Shown here in pieces: positions 47,401-63,426 of a stretch of 64,000 nt of DNA. The notes beneath the pieces were generated by a model. The model did not search any database and had not been told where the DNA came from. It saw only the letters and a program-made list of their open reading frames with translations. The position numbers and the translations under genes were made by a program. Source of the DNA: Watersipora subatra (Eukaryota; Bryozoa; Gymnolaemata; Cheilostomatida; Watersiporidae). Position 1 is the stretch's first letter; the number at the start of each line of letters is the position of its first letter. The stretch is taken from the NCBI RefSeq assembly GCF_963576615.1, contig NW_027045314.1, forward strand, positions 22,338-86,337. Direction: 5' to 3'.

Positions 47401-50400
47401 CAACATTTAAGGAATTGCTGAATGAATTGCAAGGTATTATCAGTCCTCCTATCCAACATTTAAGGAATTACTGAATGAATGACAAGGTATTATCAGTCCT
47501 ACTATCCAACATTTAAGGAATTTCTGAATGAATTGCAAGGTATTATCAGTCCTCCTATCCAACATTTAAGGAATTTCTGAATGAATTGCAAGGTATTATC
47601 AGTCCTCCTATCCAACATTTAAGGAATTTCTGAATGAATGACAAGGTATGATCAATCCTCCTATCCAACATTTAAGGAACTTCTGAATGAATGACAAAGT
47701 ATTATCAGTCCTCCTATCCAACATTTAAGGAATTTCTGAATGAATTGCAAGGTATTATCAGTCCTCCTATCCAACATTTAAGGAATTTCTGAATGAATGA
47801 CAAGGTATTATCAGTCCTCCTATCCAACATTTAAGGAATTACTGAATGAATGACAAGGTATTATCAGTCCTCCTATCCAACATTTAAGGAATTTCTGAAT
47901 GAATTGCAAGGTATTATCAGTCCTCCTATCCAACATTTAAGGAATTTCTGAATGAAAGACAAGGTATTATCAGTCCTCCTATCCAACATTTAAGGAATTA
48001 CTGAATGAATGACAAGGTATTATCAGTCCTCCTATCCAACATTTAAGGAATTTCTGAATGAATTGCAAGGTATTATCAGTCCTCCTATCCAACATTTAAG
48101 GAATTTCTGAATGAATGACAATGTATTATCAGTCCTCCTATCCAACATTTAAGTAATTTCTGAATGAATGACAATGTATTATCAGTCCTCCTATCCAACA
48201 TTTAAGGAATTTTTGAATGGAAGACAAGGTATTATCAGTCTTCCTATTCAACATTTAAGGAATTTCTGAATGAATTGCAAGGTATTATCAGTCCTCCTAT
48301 CCAACATTTAAGGAATTACTGAATGAATGACAAGGTATTATCAGTCTTCTTATCCAACATTTAAGGAATTGCTGAATGAATTGCAAGGTATTATCAGTCC
48401 TCCTATCCAACATTTAAGGAATTACTGAATGAATGACAAGGTATTATCAGTCCTCCTATCCAACATTTAAGGAATTTCTGAATGAATTGCAAGGTATTAT
48501 CAGTCCTCCTATCCAACATTTAAGGAATTTCTGAATGAAAGACAAGGTATTATCAGTCCTCCTATCCAACATTTAAGGAATTTCTGAATGAATGACAAGG
48601 TATTATCAGTCCTCCTATCCAACATTTAAGGAATTTCTGAATGAATTGCAAGGTATTATCAGTCCTCCTATCCAACATTTAAGGAATTTCTGAATGAATG
48701 ACAATGTATTATCAGTCTTCCTATTTAACATTTAAGGAATTTCTGAATGAATTGCAAGGTATTATCAGTCTTCCTATCCAACATTTAAGGAATTTCTGAA
48801 TGAATGACAAGGTATTATCAGTCCTCCTATCCAACATTTAAGGAATTTCTGAATGAATGACAATGTATTATCAGTCCTCTTATCCAACATTTAAGGAATT
48901 TCTGAATGAATGACAAGGTATTATCAGTCTTCCTATTTAACATTTAAGGAATTTCTGAATGAATTGCAAGGTATTATCAGTCTTCCTATCCAACATTTTA
49001 GGAAGTTCTGAATGAATTGCAAGGTATTATCAGTCCTCCTATCCAACATTTAAGGAATTACTGAATGAATGACAAGGTATTATCAGTCCTCCTATCCAAC
49101 ATTGAAGGAATTTCTGAATTAATTGCAAGGTATTATCAGTCCTCCTATCCAATATTTAAGGAATTTCTGAATGAATGACAAGGTATTATCAGTCTTCCTA
49201 TTTAACATTTAAGGAATTTCTGAATGAATTGCAAGGTATTATCAGTCTTCCTATCCAACATTTTAGGAAGTTCTGAATGAATTGCAAGGTATTATCAGTC
49301 CTCCTATCCAACATTTAAGGAATTACTGAATGAATGACAAGGTATTATCAGTCCTCCTATCCAACATTGAAGGAATTTCTGAATGAATGACAAGGTATTA
49401 TCAGTCCTCCTATATAACATTTAAGGAATTTCTGAATGAATTGCAAGGTATTATCAGTCTTCCTATCAAACATTTAAGGGATTTCTGAATGAATGACAAT
49501 GTATTATCAGTCCTCCTATCCAACATTTTAGGAATTTCTGAATGAATGACAATGTATTATCAGTCCTCCTATCCCACATTTAAGGAATTTCTGAATGAAT
49601 GACAAGGTATTATCAGTTCTCCTATCCAACATTTAAGGAATTTCTGAATGAATGACAATGTATTATCAGTCCTCCTATCCAACATTTAAGGAATTTCTGA
49701 ATGAATTGCAAGGTATTATCAGTCCTCCTATCCAACATTTAAGGAATTTCTGAATGAATGACAAGGTATTATCAGTCTTCCTATTTAACATTTAAGGAAT
49801 TTCTGAATGAATTGCAAGGTATTATCAGTCTTCCTATCCAACATTTTAGGAATTTCTGAATGAATTGCAAGGTATTATCAGTCCTCCTATCCAACATTTA
49901 AGGAATTACTGAATGAATTGCAAGGTATTATCAGTCCTCCTATCCAACATTTAAGGAATTTCTGAATGAATGACAAGGTATTATGAGTCCTCCTATCCAA
50001 CATTTAAGGAATTTCTGAATGAATGACAAGGTATTATCAGTCCTCCTATCCAACATTTAAGGAATTTCTGAATGAATTGCAAGGTATTATCAGTCTTCCT
50101 ATCCAACATTTTAGGAATTTCTGAATGAATGACAATGTATTATCAGTCCTCTTATCCAACATTTAAGGAATTTCTGAATGAATGACAAGGTATTATCAGT
50201 CTTCCTATTTAACATTTAAGGAATTTCTGAATGAATTGCAAGGTATTATCAGTCTTCCTATCCAACATTTTAGGAATTTCTGAATGAATTGCAAGGTATT
50301 ATCAGTCCTCCTATCCAACATTTAAGGAATTACTGAATGAATTGCAAGGTATTATCAGTCCTCCTATCCAACATTTAAGGAATTTCTGAATGAATGACAA

Positions 50401-53400
50401 GGTATTATGAGTCCTCCTATCCAACATTTAAGGAATTTCTGAATGAATGACAAGGTATTATCAGTCCTCCTATCCAACATTTAAGGAATTTCTGAATGAA
50501 TTGCAAGGTATTATCAGTCTTCCTATCAAACATTTAAGGGATTTCTGAATGAATGACAAGGTATTATCAGTCCTCCTATCCAACATTTTAGGAATTTCTG
50601 AATGAATGACAATGTATTATCAGTCCTCCTATCCCACATTTAAGGAATTTCTGAATGAATGACAAGGTATTATCAGTTCTCCTATCCAACGTTTAAGGAA
50701 TTTCTGAATGAATGACAATGTATTATCAGTCCTCCTATCCAACATTTAAGGAATTTCTGAATGAATGACAAGGTATTATCAGTCCTCCTATCCAACATTT
50801 AAGGAATTTCTGAATGAATGACAAGGTATTATGAGTCCTCCTATCCAACATTTAAGGAATTTCTGAATGAATGACAAGGTATTATGAGTCCTCCTATCCA
50901 ACATTTAAGGAATTTCTGAATGAATGACAAGGTATTATCAGTCCTCCTATCCAACATTTAAGGAATTTCTGAATGAATTGCAAGGTATTATCAGTCTTCC
51001 TATCAAACATTTAAGGGATTTCTGAATGAATGACAAGGTATTATCAGTCCTCCTATCCAACATTTAAGGAATTTCTGAATGAATGACAATGTATTATCAG
51101 TCCTCCTATCCCACATTTAAGGAATTTCTGAATGAATGACAAGGTATTATCAGTTCTCCTATCCAACATTTAAGGAATTTCTGAATGAATGACAATGTAT
51201 TATCAGTCCTCCTATCCAACATTTAAGGAATTTCTGAATGAATTGCAAGGTATTATCAGTCCTCCTATCCAACATTTAAGGAATTACTGAATGAATGACA
51301 AGGTATTATCAGTCCTCCTATCCAACATTTAAGGAATTTCTGAATGAATTGCAAGGTATTATCAGTCCTCCTATCCAACATTCAAGGAACTACTGAATGA
51401 ATGACAAGGTATTATCAGTCCTCCTATCCAACATTTAAGGAATTTCTGAATGAATGACAATGTATTATCAGTCCTCTTATCCAACATTTAAGGAATTTCT
51501 GAATGAATGACAAGGTATTATCAGTCTTCCTATTTAACATTTAAGGAATTTCTGAATGAATTGCAAGGTATTATCAGTTTTCCTATCCAACATTTAAGGA
51601 ATTTCTGAATGAATGACATGGTATTATCAGTCCTCCTATCCAACATTTTAGGAATTTCTGAATGAATGACAAGGTATTATCAGTCCTCCTATCCAACATT
51701 TAAGGAATTTCTGAATGAATGACAAGGTATTATCAGTCCTCCTATCCAACATTTAAGGAATTTCTGAATGAATTGCAAGGTATTATCAGTCCTCCTATCC
51801 AACATTTAAGGAATTTCTGAATGAATTGCAAGGTATTATCAGTCCTCCTATCCAACATTTAAGGAATTTCTGAATGAATTGCAAGGTATTATCAGTCCTC
51901 CTATCCAACATTTAAGGAATTTCTGAATGAATTGCAAGGTATTATCAGTCTTCCTATCCAACATTTAAGGAATTTCTGAATGAATGACAAGGTATTATCA
52001 GTCCTCCTATCCAACATTTAAGGAATTACTGAATGAATGACAAGGTATTATCAGTCCTCCTATCCAACATTTAAGGAATTTCTGAATGAATGACAAGGTA
52101 TTATCAGTCCTCCTATCCAACATTTAAGGAATTTCTGAATGAATGACAAGGTATTATCAGTCCTCCTATCCAACATTTAAGGAATTACTGAATGAATGAC
52201 AAGGTATTATCAGTCCTCCTATTCAACATTTAAGGAATTTCTGCATGAATTGCAAGGTATTATCAGTCCTCCTATCCAACATTTAAGGAATTTCTGAATG
52301 AATGACAAGGTATTATCAGTCCTCCTATCCAACATTTTAGGAATTTCTGAATGAATGACAAGGTATTATCAGTCTTCCTATCCAACATTTAAGGAATTAC
52401 TGAATGAATGACAAGGTATTATCAGTCCTCCTATCCAACATTTAAGGAATCTCTGAATGAATGACAAGGTATTATCAGTCCTCCTATCCAACATTTAAGG
52501 AATTTCTGAATGAATGACAAGGTATTATCAGTCCTCCTATCCAACATTTTAGGAATTACTGAATGAATGACAAGGTATTATCAGTCCTCCTATCCAACAT
52601 TTAAGGAATTTCTGAATGAATGACAAGGTATTATCAGACCTCCTATCCAACATTTAAGGAATTGCTGAATGAATTACAAGGTATTATCAGTCCTCCTATC
52701 CAACATTTAAGGAGTTTCTGAATGAATGACAAGGTATTATCAGTCCTCCTATCCAACATTTAAGGAATTTCTGAATGAATTGCAAGGTATTATCAGTCCT
52801 CCTATCCAACATTTAAGGAATTACTGAATGAATGACAATGTATTATCAGTCCTCCTATCCAACATTTAAGGAATTTCTGAATGAATGACAAGGTATTATC
52901 AGTCCTCCTATCCAACATTTAAGGAACTACTGAATGAATGACAAGGTATTATCAGTCCTCCTATCCAACATTTACGGAATTTCTGAATGAATGACAATGT
53001 ATTATCAGTCCTCTTATCCAATATTTAAGGAATTTCTGAATGAATGACAAGGTATTATCAGTCTTCCTATTTAACATTTAAGAAATTTCTTAATGAATTG
53101 CAAGGTATTATCAGCCCTCCTATCCAACATTTAAGGAACTACTGAATGAATGACAAGGTATGATCAGTCTTCCTATCCAACATTTAAGTAATTTCTGAAT
53201 GAATGACAAGGTATTATCAGTCCTCCTATCCAACATTTAAGGAACTACTGAATGAATGACAAGGTATTATCAGTCCTCCTATCCAACATTTAAGGAATTT
53301 CTGAATGAATGACCAGGTATTATCAGTCCTCCTATCCAACATTTAAGTAATTTCTGAATGAATGACAAGGTATTATCAGTCCTCTTATCCAACATTTAAG

Positions 53401-56400
53401 GAATTTCTGCATGAATTGCAAGGTATTATCAGTCCTCCTATCCAACATTTAAGGAATTTCTGCATGAATTGCAAGGTATTATCAGTCCTCCTATCCAACA
53501 TTTTAGGAATTTCTGAATGAATGACAAGGTATGATCAGTCTTCCTATCCAACATTTAAGGAATTTCTGAATGAATGACAAGGTATTATCAGTCCTCCTAT
53601 CCAACATTTAAGGAATTACTGAATGAATGACAAGGTATTATCAGTCCTCCTATCCAACATTTAAGGAATTTCTGCATGAATTGCAAGGTATTATCAGTCC
53701 TCCTATCCAACATTTTAGGAATTTCTGAATGAATGACAATGTATTATCTGTCCTCCTATCCAACATTTAAGGAATTTCTGCATGAATTGCAAGGTATTAT
53801 CAGTCCTCCTATCCAACATTTTAGGAATTTCTGAATGAATGACAATGTATTATCTGTCCTCCTATCCAACATTTAAGGAATTTCTGAATGAATGACAATG
53901 TATTATCAGTCCTCCTATCCAACATTTAAGGAGTTTCTGAATGAATGACAAGGTATTATCAGTCCTCCTATCGAACATTTAAGGAATTTCTGAATGAATG
54001 ACAAGGTATTATCAGTCCTCCTATCCAACATTTAAGGAATTTCTGAATGAATTGCAAGGTATTATCAGTCCTCCTATCCAACATTTAAGGAATTTCTGAA
54101 TGAATGACAAGGTATTATCAGTCCTCCTATCCAACATTTAAGGAATTTCTGAATGAATGACAAGGTATTATCAGTCCTCCTATCCAACATTTAAGGAATT
54201 TCTGAATGAATGACAAGGTATTATCAGTCCTCCTATCCAACATTTAAGGAATTACTGAATGAATTGCAAGGTATTATCAGTCCTCCTATCCAACATTTAA
54301 GGAATTTTTGAATGAATTGCAAGGTATTATCAGTCCTCCTATCCAACATTTAAGGAATTTCTGAATGAAAGACAAGGTATTATCAGTCCTCCTATCCAAC
54401 ATTTAAGGAATTTCTGAATGAATGACAAGGTATTATCAGTCCTCCTATCCAACATTTAAGGAATTACTGAATGAATGACAAGGTATTATCAGTCTTCCTA
54501 TCCAATATTTAAGGAACTACTGAATGAATGACAAGGTATTATCAGTCTCCCTATTTAACATTTAAGGAACTTCTGAATGAATGACAAGGTATTATCAGTC
54601 CTCCTATTCAACATTTAAGGAATTTCTGCATGAATGGCAAGGTATTATCAGTCCTCCTATCCAACATTTAAGGAATTTCTGAATGAATGACAAGGTATTA
54701 TCAGACCTCTTATCCAACATTTAAGGAATTTCTGAATGAATTGCAAGGTATTATCAGTCCTCCTATCCAATATTTAAGGAACTACTGAATGAATGACAAG
54801 GTATTATCAGTCTCCCTATTTAACATTTAAGGAACTTCTGAATGAATGACAAGGTATTATCAGTCCTCCTATTCAACATTTAAGGAATTTCTGCATGAAT
54901 GGCAAGGTATTATCAGTCCTCCTATCCAACATTTAAGGAATTTCTGAATGAATGACAAGGTATTATCAGTCCTCCTATCCAACATTTAAGGAATTTCTGA
55001 ATGAATGACAAGGTATTATCAGTCCTCCTATCCAACATTTAAGGAATTTCTGAATGAATGACAAGGTATTATCAGTCTTCGTATCCAACATTTAAGGAAT
55101 TTCTGAATGAATGACAAGGTATTATCAGTCTTCCTATCCAACATTTAAGGAATTTCTGAATGAATGACAAGGTATTATCAGTCTTCCTATCCAACATTTA
55201 AGGAATTTCTGAATGAATGACAAGGTATTATCAGTCTTCGTATCCAACATTTAAGGAATTTCTGAATGAATGACAAGGTATTATCAGTCTTCCTATCCAA
55301 CATTTAAGGAATTTCTGAATGAATGACAAGGTATTATCAGTCTTCCTATCCAACATTTAAGGAATTTCTGAATGAATGACAAGGTATTATCAGTCTTCCT
55401 ATCCAACATTTAAGGAATTTCTGAATGAAAGACAAGGTATTATCAGTCCTCCTATCCAACATTTAAGGAACTTCTGAATGAATGACAAGGTATTATCAGT
55501 CTTCCTATCCAACATTTAAGGAATTTCTGAATGAATGACAAGGTATTATCAGTCCTCCTATCCAACATTTAAGGAATTACTGAATGAATTACAAAGTATT
55601 ATCAGTCCTCCTATCCAACATTTAAGGAATTACTGAATGAATGACAAGGTATTATCAGTCCTCATATCCAACATTCAAGGAATTTCTGAATGATTTGCAA
55701 GGTATTATCAGTCTTCCTATCCAACATTTAAGGAACTTCTGAATGAATGACAAGGTATTATCAGTCTTCCTATCCAACATTTAAGGAATTTCTGCATGAA
55801 TGACAAGGTATTATCAGTCCTCCTATCCAACATTTAAGGAATTACTGAATGAATGACAAGGTATTATCAGTCTTCCTATCCAATATTTAAGGAACTACTG
55901 AATGAATGACAAGGTATTATCAGTCTCCCTATTTAACATTTAAGGAACTTCTGAATGAATGACAAGGTATTATCAGTCTTCCTATCCAACATTTAAGGAA
56001 CTTCTGAATGAATGACAAGGTATTATCAGTCCTCCTATTCAACATTTAAGGAATTTCTGCATGAATGGCAAGGTATTATCAGTCCTCCTATCCAACATTT
56101 AAGGAATTTCTGAATGAATTGCAAGGTATTATCAGTCCTCCTATCCAATATTTAAGGAACTTCTGAATGAATTGCAAGGTATTATCAGACCTCCTATCCA
56201 ACATTTAAGGAATTTCTGAATGAATGACAAGGTATTATCAGTCCTCCTATCTAACATTTAAGGAATTACTGAATGAATTGCAAGGTATTATCAGTCCTCC
56301 TATCCAACATTTAAGGAATTACTGAATGAATGACAAGGTATGATCAGTCCTTCTATCCAATATTTAAGGAATTTCTGAATGAATGACAAGGTATTATCAG

Positions 56401-59400
56401 TCCTCCTATCCAACATTTAAGGAATTTCTGAATGAATGACAAGGTATTATCAGTCCTCCTATCCAACATTTAAGGAATTTCTGAATGAATTGCAAGGTAT
56501 TATCAGTCCTCCTATCCAACATTTAAGGAATCTCTGAATGAATGACAAGGTATTATCAGTCCTCCTATCCAACATTTAAGGAATTTCTGGATGAATTGCA
56601 AGGTATTATCAGTCCTCCTATCCAACATTTAAGGAATTTCTTAATGAAAGACAAGGTATTATCAGTCTTCCTATTCAACATTTAAGGAATTTCTGAATGA
56701 ATGACAAGGTATTATCAGTCTTCCTATTCAACATTTAAGGAATTTCTGAATGAATGACAAGGTATTATCAGTCCTCTTATCCAACATTTAAGGAATTACT
56801 GCATGAATGACAAGGTATTATCAGTCCTCCTATCCAACATTTAAGGAATTTCTGAATGAATGACAAGGTATTATCAGTCCTTCTATCCAACATTTAAGGA
56901 ATTTCTGAATGAATGACAAGGTATTATCAGTCCTGTTATCCAACATTCAAGGAATTTCTGAATGAATGATAAGGTATTATCAGTCTTCCTATCCAACATT
57001 TAAGGAATCTCTGAATGAATGACAAGGTATTATCAGTCCTCCTATCCAACATTTAAGGAATTTCTGGATGAATTGCAAGGTATTATCAGTCCTCCTATCC
57101 AACATTCAAGGAATTTCTTAATGAAAGACAAGGTATTATCAGTCTTCCTATTCAACATTTAAGGAATTTCTGAATGAATGACAAGGTATTATCAGTCCTC
57201 TTATCCAACATTTAAGGAATTACTGAATGAATGACAAGGTATTATCAGTCTTCCTATTCAACATTTAAGGAATTTCTGAATGAATTGCAAGGTATTATCA
57301 GTCTTCCTATCCAACATTTAAGGAATTTCTGAATGAATGACAAGGTATGATCAGTCCTCCTATCCAACATTTAAGGAATATCTGAATGAATGACAATGTA
57401 TTATCAGTCCTCTTATCCAACATTTAAGGAATTTCTGAATGAATTGCAAGGTATTATGAGTCCTCCTATTTAACATTTAAGGAATTTCTGAATGAATGAC
57501 AAGGTATTATCAGTCTTCCTATCCAACATTTAAGGAATTTCTGAATGAATTGCAAGGTATTATCAGTCCTCCTATCCAACATTTAAGGAATTACTGAATG
57601 AATGACAAGGTATGATCAGTCCTCCTATCCAACATTTAAGGAATATCTGAATGAATGACAATGTATTATCAGTCCTCTTATCCAACATTTAAGGAATTTC
57701 TGAATGAATTGCAAGGTATTATGAGTCCTCCTATTTAACATTTAAGGAATTTCTGAATGAATTGCAAGGTATTATCAGTCTTCCTATCCAACATTTAAGG
57801 AATTTCTGAATGAATGACAAGGTATGATCAGTCCTCCTATCCAACATTTAAGGAATATCTGAATGAATGACAATGTATTATCAGTCCTCTTATCCAACAT
57901 TTAAGGAATTTCTGAATGAATTGCAAGGTATTATGAGTCCTCCTATTTAACATTTAAGGAATTTCTGAATGAATGACAAGGTATTATCAGTCTTCCTATC
58001 CAACATTTAAGGAATTTCTGAATGAATTGCAAGGTATTATCAGTCCTCCTATCCAACATTTAAGGAATATCTGAATGAATGACAATGTATTATCAGTCCT
58101 CTTATCCAACATTTAAGGAATTTCTGAATGAATTGCAAGGTATTATGAGTCCTCCTATTTAACATTTAAGGAATTTCTGAATGAATGACAAGGTATTATC
58201 AGTCCTCCTATTCAACATTTAAGGAATTTCTGCATGAATGGCAAGGTATTATCAGTCCTCCTATCCAACATTTAAGGAGTTTCTGAATGAAAGACAAGGT
58301 ATTATCAGTCCTCCTATCCAACATTTAAGGAACTTCTGAATGAATGACAAGGTATTATCAGTCCTCCTATCCAACATTTAAGGAATTTCTAAATGAATGA
58401 CAAGGTATTATCAGACCTCTTATCCAACATTTAAGGAATTTCTGAATGAATGACAAGGTATTATCAGTCTTCCTATCCAACATTTAAGGAATTTCTGAAT
58501 GAATGACAAGGTATTATCAGTCTTCGTATCCAACATTTAAGGAATTTCTGAATGAATGACAAGGTATTATCAGTCTTCCTATCCAACATTTAAGGAATTT
58601 CTGAATGAATGACAAGGTATTATCAGTCTTCCTATCCAACATTTAAGGAATTTCTGAATGAATGACAAGGTATTATCAGTCTTCGTATCCAACATTTAAG
58701 GAATTTCTGAATGAATGACAAGGTATTATCAGTCTTCCTATCCAACATTTAAGGAATTTCTGAATGAATGACAAGGTATTATCAGTCTTCCTATCCAACA
58801 TTTAAGGAATTTCTGAATGAATGACAAGGTATTATCAGTCTTCCTATCCAACATTTAAGGAATTTCTGAATGAAAGACAAGGTATTATCAGTCCTCCTAT
58901 CCAACATTTAAGGAACTTCTGAATGAATGACAAGGTATTATCAGTCTTCCTATCCAACATTTAAGGAATTTCTGAATGAATGACAAGGTATTATCAGTCC
59001 TCCTATCCAACATTTAAGGAATTACTGAATGAATTACAAAGTATTATCAGTCCTCCTATCCAACATTTAAGGAATTACTGAATGAATGACAAGGTATTAT
59101 CAGTCCTCATATCCAACATTCAAGGAATTTCTGAATGATTTGCAAGGTATTATCAGTCTTCCTATCCAACATTTAAGGAACTTCTGAATGAATGACAAGG
59201 TGTTATCAGTCTTCCTATCCAACATTTAAGGAATTTCTGCATGAATGACAAGGTATTATCAGTCCTCCTATCCAACATTTAAGGAATTACTGAATGAATG
59301 ACAAGGTATTATCAGTCTTCCTATCCAATATTTAAGGAACTACTGAATGAATGACAAGGTATTATCAGTCTCCCTATTTAACATTTAAGGAACTTCTGAA

Positions 59401-62260
59401 TGAATGACAAGGTATTATCAGTCTTCCTATCCAACATTTAAGGAACTTCTGAATGAATGACAAGGTATTATCAGTCCTCCTATTCAACATTTAAGGAATT
59501 TCTGCATGAATGGCAAGGTATTATCAGTCCTCCTATCCAACATTTAAGGAATTTCTGAATGAATTGCAAGGTATTATCAGTCCTCCTATCCAATATTTAA
59601 GGAACTTCTGAATGAATTGCAAGGTATTATCAGTCCTCCTATCCAACATTTAAGGAATTACTGAATGAATGACAAGGTATGATCAGTCCTTCTATCCAAT
59701 ATTTAAGGAATTTCTGAATGAATGACAAGGTATTATCAGTCCTCCTATCCAACATTTAAGGAATTTCTGAATGAATGACAAGGTATTATCAGTCCTCCTA
59801 TCCAACATTTAAGGAATTTCTGAATGAATTGCAAGGTATTATCAGTCCTCCTATCCAACATTTAAGGAATCTCTGAATGAATGACAAGGTATTATCAGTC
59901 CTCCTATCCAACATTTAAGGAATTTCTGGATGAATTGCAAGGTATTATCAGTCCTCCTATCCAACATTTAAGGAATTTCTTAATGAAAGACAAGGTATTA
60001 TCAGTCTTCCTATTCAACATTTAAGGAATTTCTGAATGAATGACAAGGTATTATCAGTCCTCTTATCCAACATTTAAGGAATTACTGCATGAATGACAAG
60101 GTATTATCAGTCCTCCTATCCAACATTTAAGGAATTTCTGAATGAATGACAAGGTATTATCAGTCCTTCTATCCAACATTTAAGGAATTTCTGAATGAAT
60201 GACAAGGTATTATCAGTCCTGTTATCCAACATTCAAGGAATTTCTGAATGAATGATAAGGTATTATCAGTCTTCCTATCCAACATTTAAGGAATCTCTGA
60301 ATGAATGACAAGGTATTATCAGTCCTCCTATCCAACATTTAAGGAATTTCTGGATGAATTGCAAGGTATTATCAGTCCTCCTATCCAACATTCAAGGAAT
60401 TTCTTAATGAAAGACAAGGTATTATCAGTCTTCCTATTCAACATTTAAGGAATTTCTGAATGAATGACAAGGTATTATCAGTCCTCTTATCCAACATTTA
60501 AGGAATTACTGAATGAATGACAAGGTATTATCAGTCCTCCTATTTAACATTTAAGGAATTTCTGAATGAATTGCAAGGTATTATCAGTCTTCCTATCCAA
60601 CATTTAAGGAATTTCTGAATGAATGACAAGGTATGATCAGTCCTCCTATCCAACATTTAAGGAATATCTGAATGAATGACAATGTATTATCAGTCCTCTT
60701 ATCCAACATTTAAGGAATTTCTGAATGAATTGCAAGGTATTATGAGTCCTCCTATTTAACATTTAAGGAATTTCTGAATGAATGACAAGGTATTATCAGT
60801 CTTCCTATCCAACATTTAAGGAATTTCTGAATGAATTGCAAGGTATTATCAGTCCTCCTATCCAACATTTAAGGAATTACTGAATGAATGACAAGGTATG
60901 ATCAGTCCTCCTATCCAACATTTAAGGAATATCTGAATGAATGACAATGTATTATCAGTCCTCTTATCCAACATTTAAGGAATTTCTGAATGAATTGCAA
61001 GGTATTATGAGTCCTCCTATTTAACATTTAAGGAATTTCTGAATGAATTGCAAGGTATTATCAGTCTTCCTATCCAACATTTAAGGAATTTCTGAATGAA
61101 TGACAAGGTATGATCAGTCCTCCTATCCAACATTTAAGGAATATCTGAATGAATGACAATGTATTATCAGTCCTCTTATCCAACATTTAAGGAATTTCTG
61201 AATGAATTGCAAGGTATTATGAGTCCTCCTATTTAACATTTAAGGAATTTCTGAATGAATGACAAGGTATTATCAGTCTTCCTATCCAACATTTAAGGAA
61301 TTTCTGAATGAATTGCAAGGTATTATCAGTCCTCCTATCCAACATTTAAGGAATATCTGAATGAATGACAATGTATTATCAGTCCTCTTATCCAACATTT
61401 AAGGAATTTCTGAATGAATTGCAAGGTATTATGAGTCCTCCTATTTAACATTTAAGGAATTTCTGAATGAATGACAAGGTATTATCAGTCTTCCTATCCA
61501 ACATTTAAGGAATTTCTGAATGAATTGCAAGGTATTATCAGTCCTCCTATCCAACATTTAAGGAATTTCTGAATGAATGAGAAGGTATTATCAGTCCTCC
61601 TATCCAACATTTAAGGAACTACTGAATGAATGACAAGGTATTATCAGTCCTCCTATCCAACATTTAAGGAATTTCTGAATGAATGACAAGGTATTATCAG
61701 TCCTCCTATCCAACATTTAAGGAATTTCTGAATGAATTGCAAGGTATTATCAGTCCTCCTATCCAACATTTAAGGAATTTCTGAATGAATTGCAAGGTAT
61801 TATCAGTCTTCCTATCCAACATTTAAGGAACTTCTGAATGAATGACAAGGTATTATTATCAGTCTTCCTATTTAACATTTAAGGAATTTCTGAATGAATT
61901 GCAAGGTATTATCAGCCCTCCTATCCAACATTTAAGGAATTTCTGAATGAATGACAAGGTATTATCAGTCTTCCTATCCAACATTTAAGGAATTTCTGAA
62001 TGAATGACAAGGTATTATCAGTCTTCCTATCCAACATTTAAGGAATTTCTGAATGAATTGCAAGGTATTATCAGTCCTCCTATTTAACATTTAAGGAATT
62101 TCTGAATGAATGACAAGGTATTATCAGTCTTCCTATCCAACATTTAAGGAATTTCTGAATAAATGACAAGGTAGTATCAGACTTCCTATCCAACATTTAA
62201 GGAATTTCTGAATGAATTGCAAGGTATTATCAGTCCTCCTATCCAAATTTTAAGGAATTT
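38482..62260. repeat. 53-bp satellite array, segment 5 (~449 units)
   Basis: The same satellite resumes at AGGTATT and runs for 23.8 kb, ending after GGAATTT at 62260. Local higher-order blocks are visible. 54.9-58.2 kb repeats at 58.3-61.5 kb (markers TCCTGTTATCC at 56931/60217 and GAATGATTTGC at 55688/59133). TATCAGTTCTCC recurs at 49611, 50671 and 51148. Rare irregular units lack 3 bases (near 45172 and 45277) or gain 3 (near 61855). Genes are absent. Confidence 0.97.
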
Positions 62261-62742
62261 AAGAAAGTAAATAGTTCAAAGATTTTAATTTCCGCAAGCA
62301 CTAGGCATAAAATGTTAATTATTTTGATATTTTGAATACAGACAACATATAGAGATATCAGCGTGCTTAGACTTTTCCTGAATTCTATCAGGCAAATTCA
62401 CATTTAGTGTTCATAGTTATATATCCATCAAAATTATAGTTTTAATGAACTGTCATCAAATTCTTCTACCATTTCCTATCCCGATCAATTTTCTAGGTTT
62501 CATGAAAGTTGGCAGACGATTTCATTATTAATATTAATGGGTTCTGTTGGTCCACTCTATCTTTAGTATGTGTAAAGAACTTAGCTGTGTGATAAGTTTG
62601 GAAGGAGATTAAATATTGCTGTCAGAAGTTTAGAAAAAGGTTGGACCACTGTTGTAGGAAAGTAAACATATTTTCATCCGCTGCTATCATAAAGTTTTAT
62701 GTTGAGCATTAACATATTTAATATTATTAACTAACCAGAATT
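62261..62742. other. Array-exit flank, no gene recognised
   Basis: AT-rich single-copy DNA after the satellite. No coding, hairpin or terminal-repeat signal was found; it is probably intronic or intergenic DNA of the neighbouring host gene. Confidence 0.45.
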
Positions 62743-63250
62743 AAATCTTGGTAGGAAAATTTCACACTTTTTGTAGCTGCCAGTTACAGTTTGATGAGTT
62801 CAGAGTAGTCCATCTTTAACCACTAACAGCGATTTTGATGAAAACCCAGTGCAGATTAAAATTGGTTCAGACTACTTAAGGTTTAAGTTATGTGAATAAT
62901 ACAGCAATAACAATAATAATACTTTAGATTATTAATATTAATAATAAAATACGTTAAATTAAAAAAGGTGCTCATGAGAAAAATAATAAAACTTCAAAAT
63001 AAAATCTTGGTAGGAAAATTTGGCACTTTTTTGTTGCTGCCAGTTACAATTTGATCAGTTTAGTGAAGTCCATATTTAATCAATAACAGTGGTTTTAATG
63101 AAAACTCAGTGCAGATTAAAAATGGTTCAGACTACATAATGTTTAAGTAATCTGAATAATACGGTAATAACAATACTAGTAGTTTAGATAAATGATATTA
63201 ACAATCTAATATGATACATTAAAAAAGGTGATCATGAAAAAAATAATAAA
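62743..63250. repeat. 259-bp tandem duplication
   Basis: AAATCTTGGTAGGAAAATTT at 62743 recurs at 63002. Matching landmarks follow in both copies (GCTGCCAGTTACA, CAGTGCAGATTAAA, GGTTCAGACTAC). The copies are diverged, so the duplication is not recent. Confidence 0.85.
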
Positions 63251-63426
63251 AGTTCATAAAAGTTGTTGATAATTATTACACTTTAATTCTATTTTAACAG
63301 TTTTAGGGTAAAGTAGCCCTCTTATAATATTCAATGTTTAATCACCAGCAAGTTAACATGGCTGGTGATCAATAGGTAGAGAAAGTTGTTCATAGAAGGA
63401 GTTCATATAACTATGTATATACTTAC

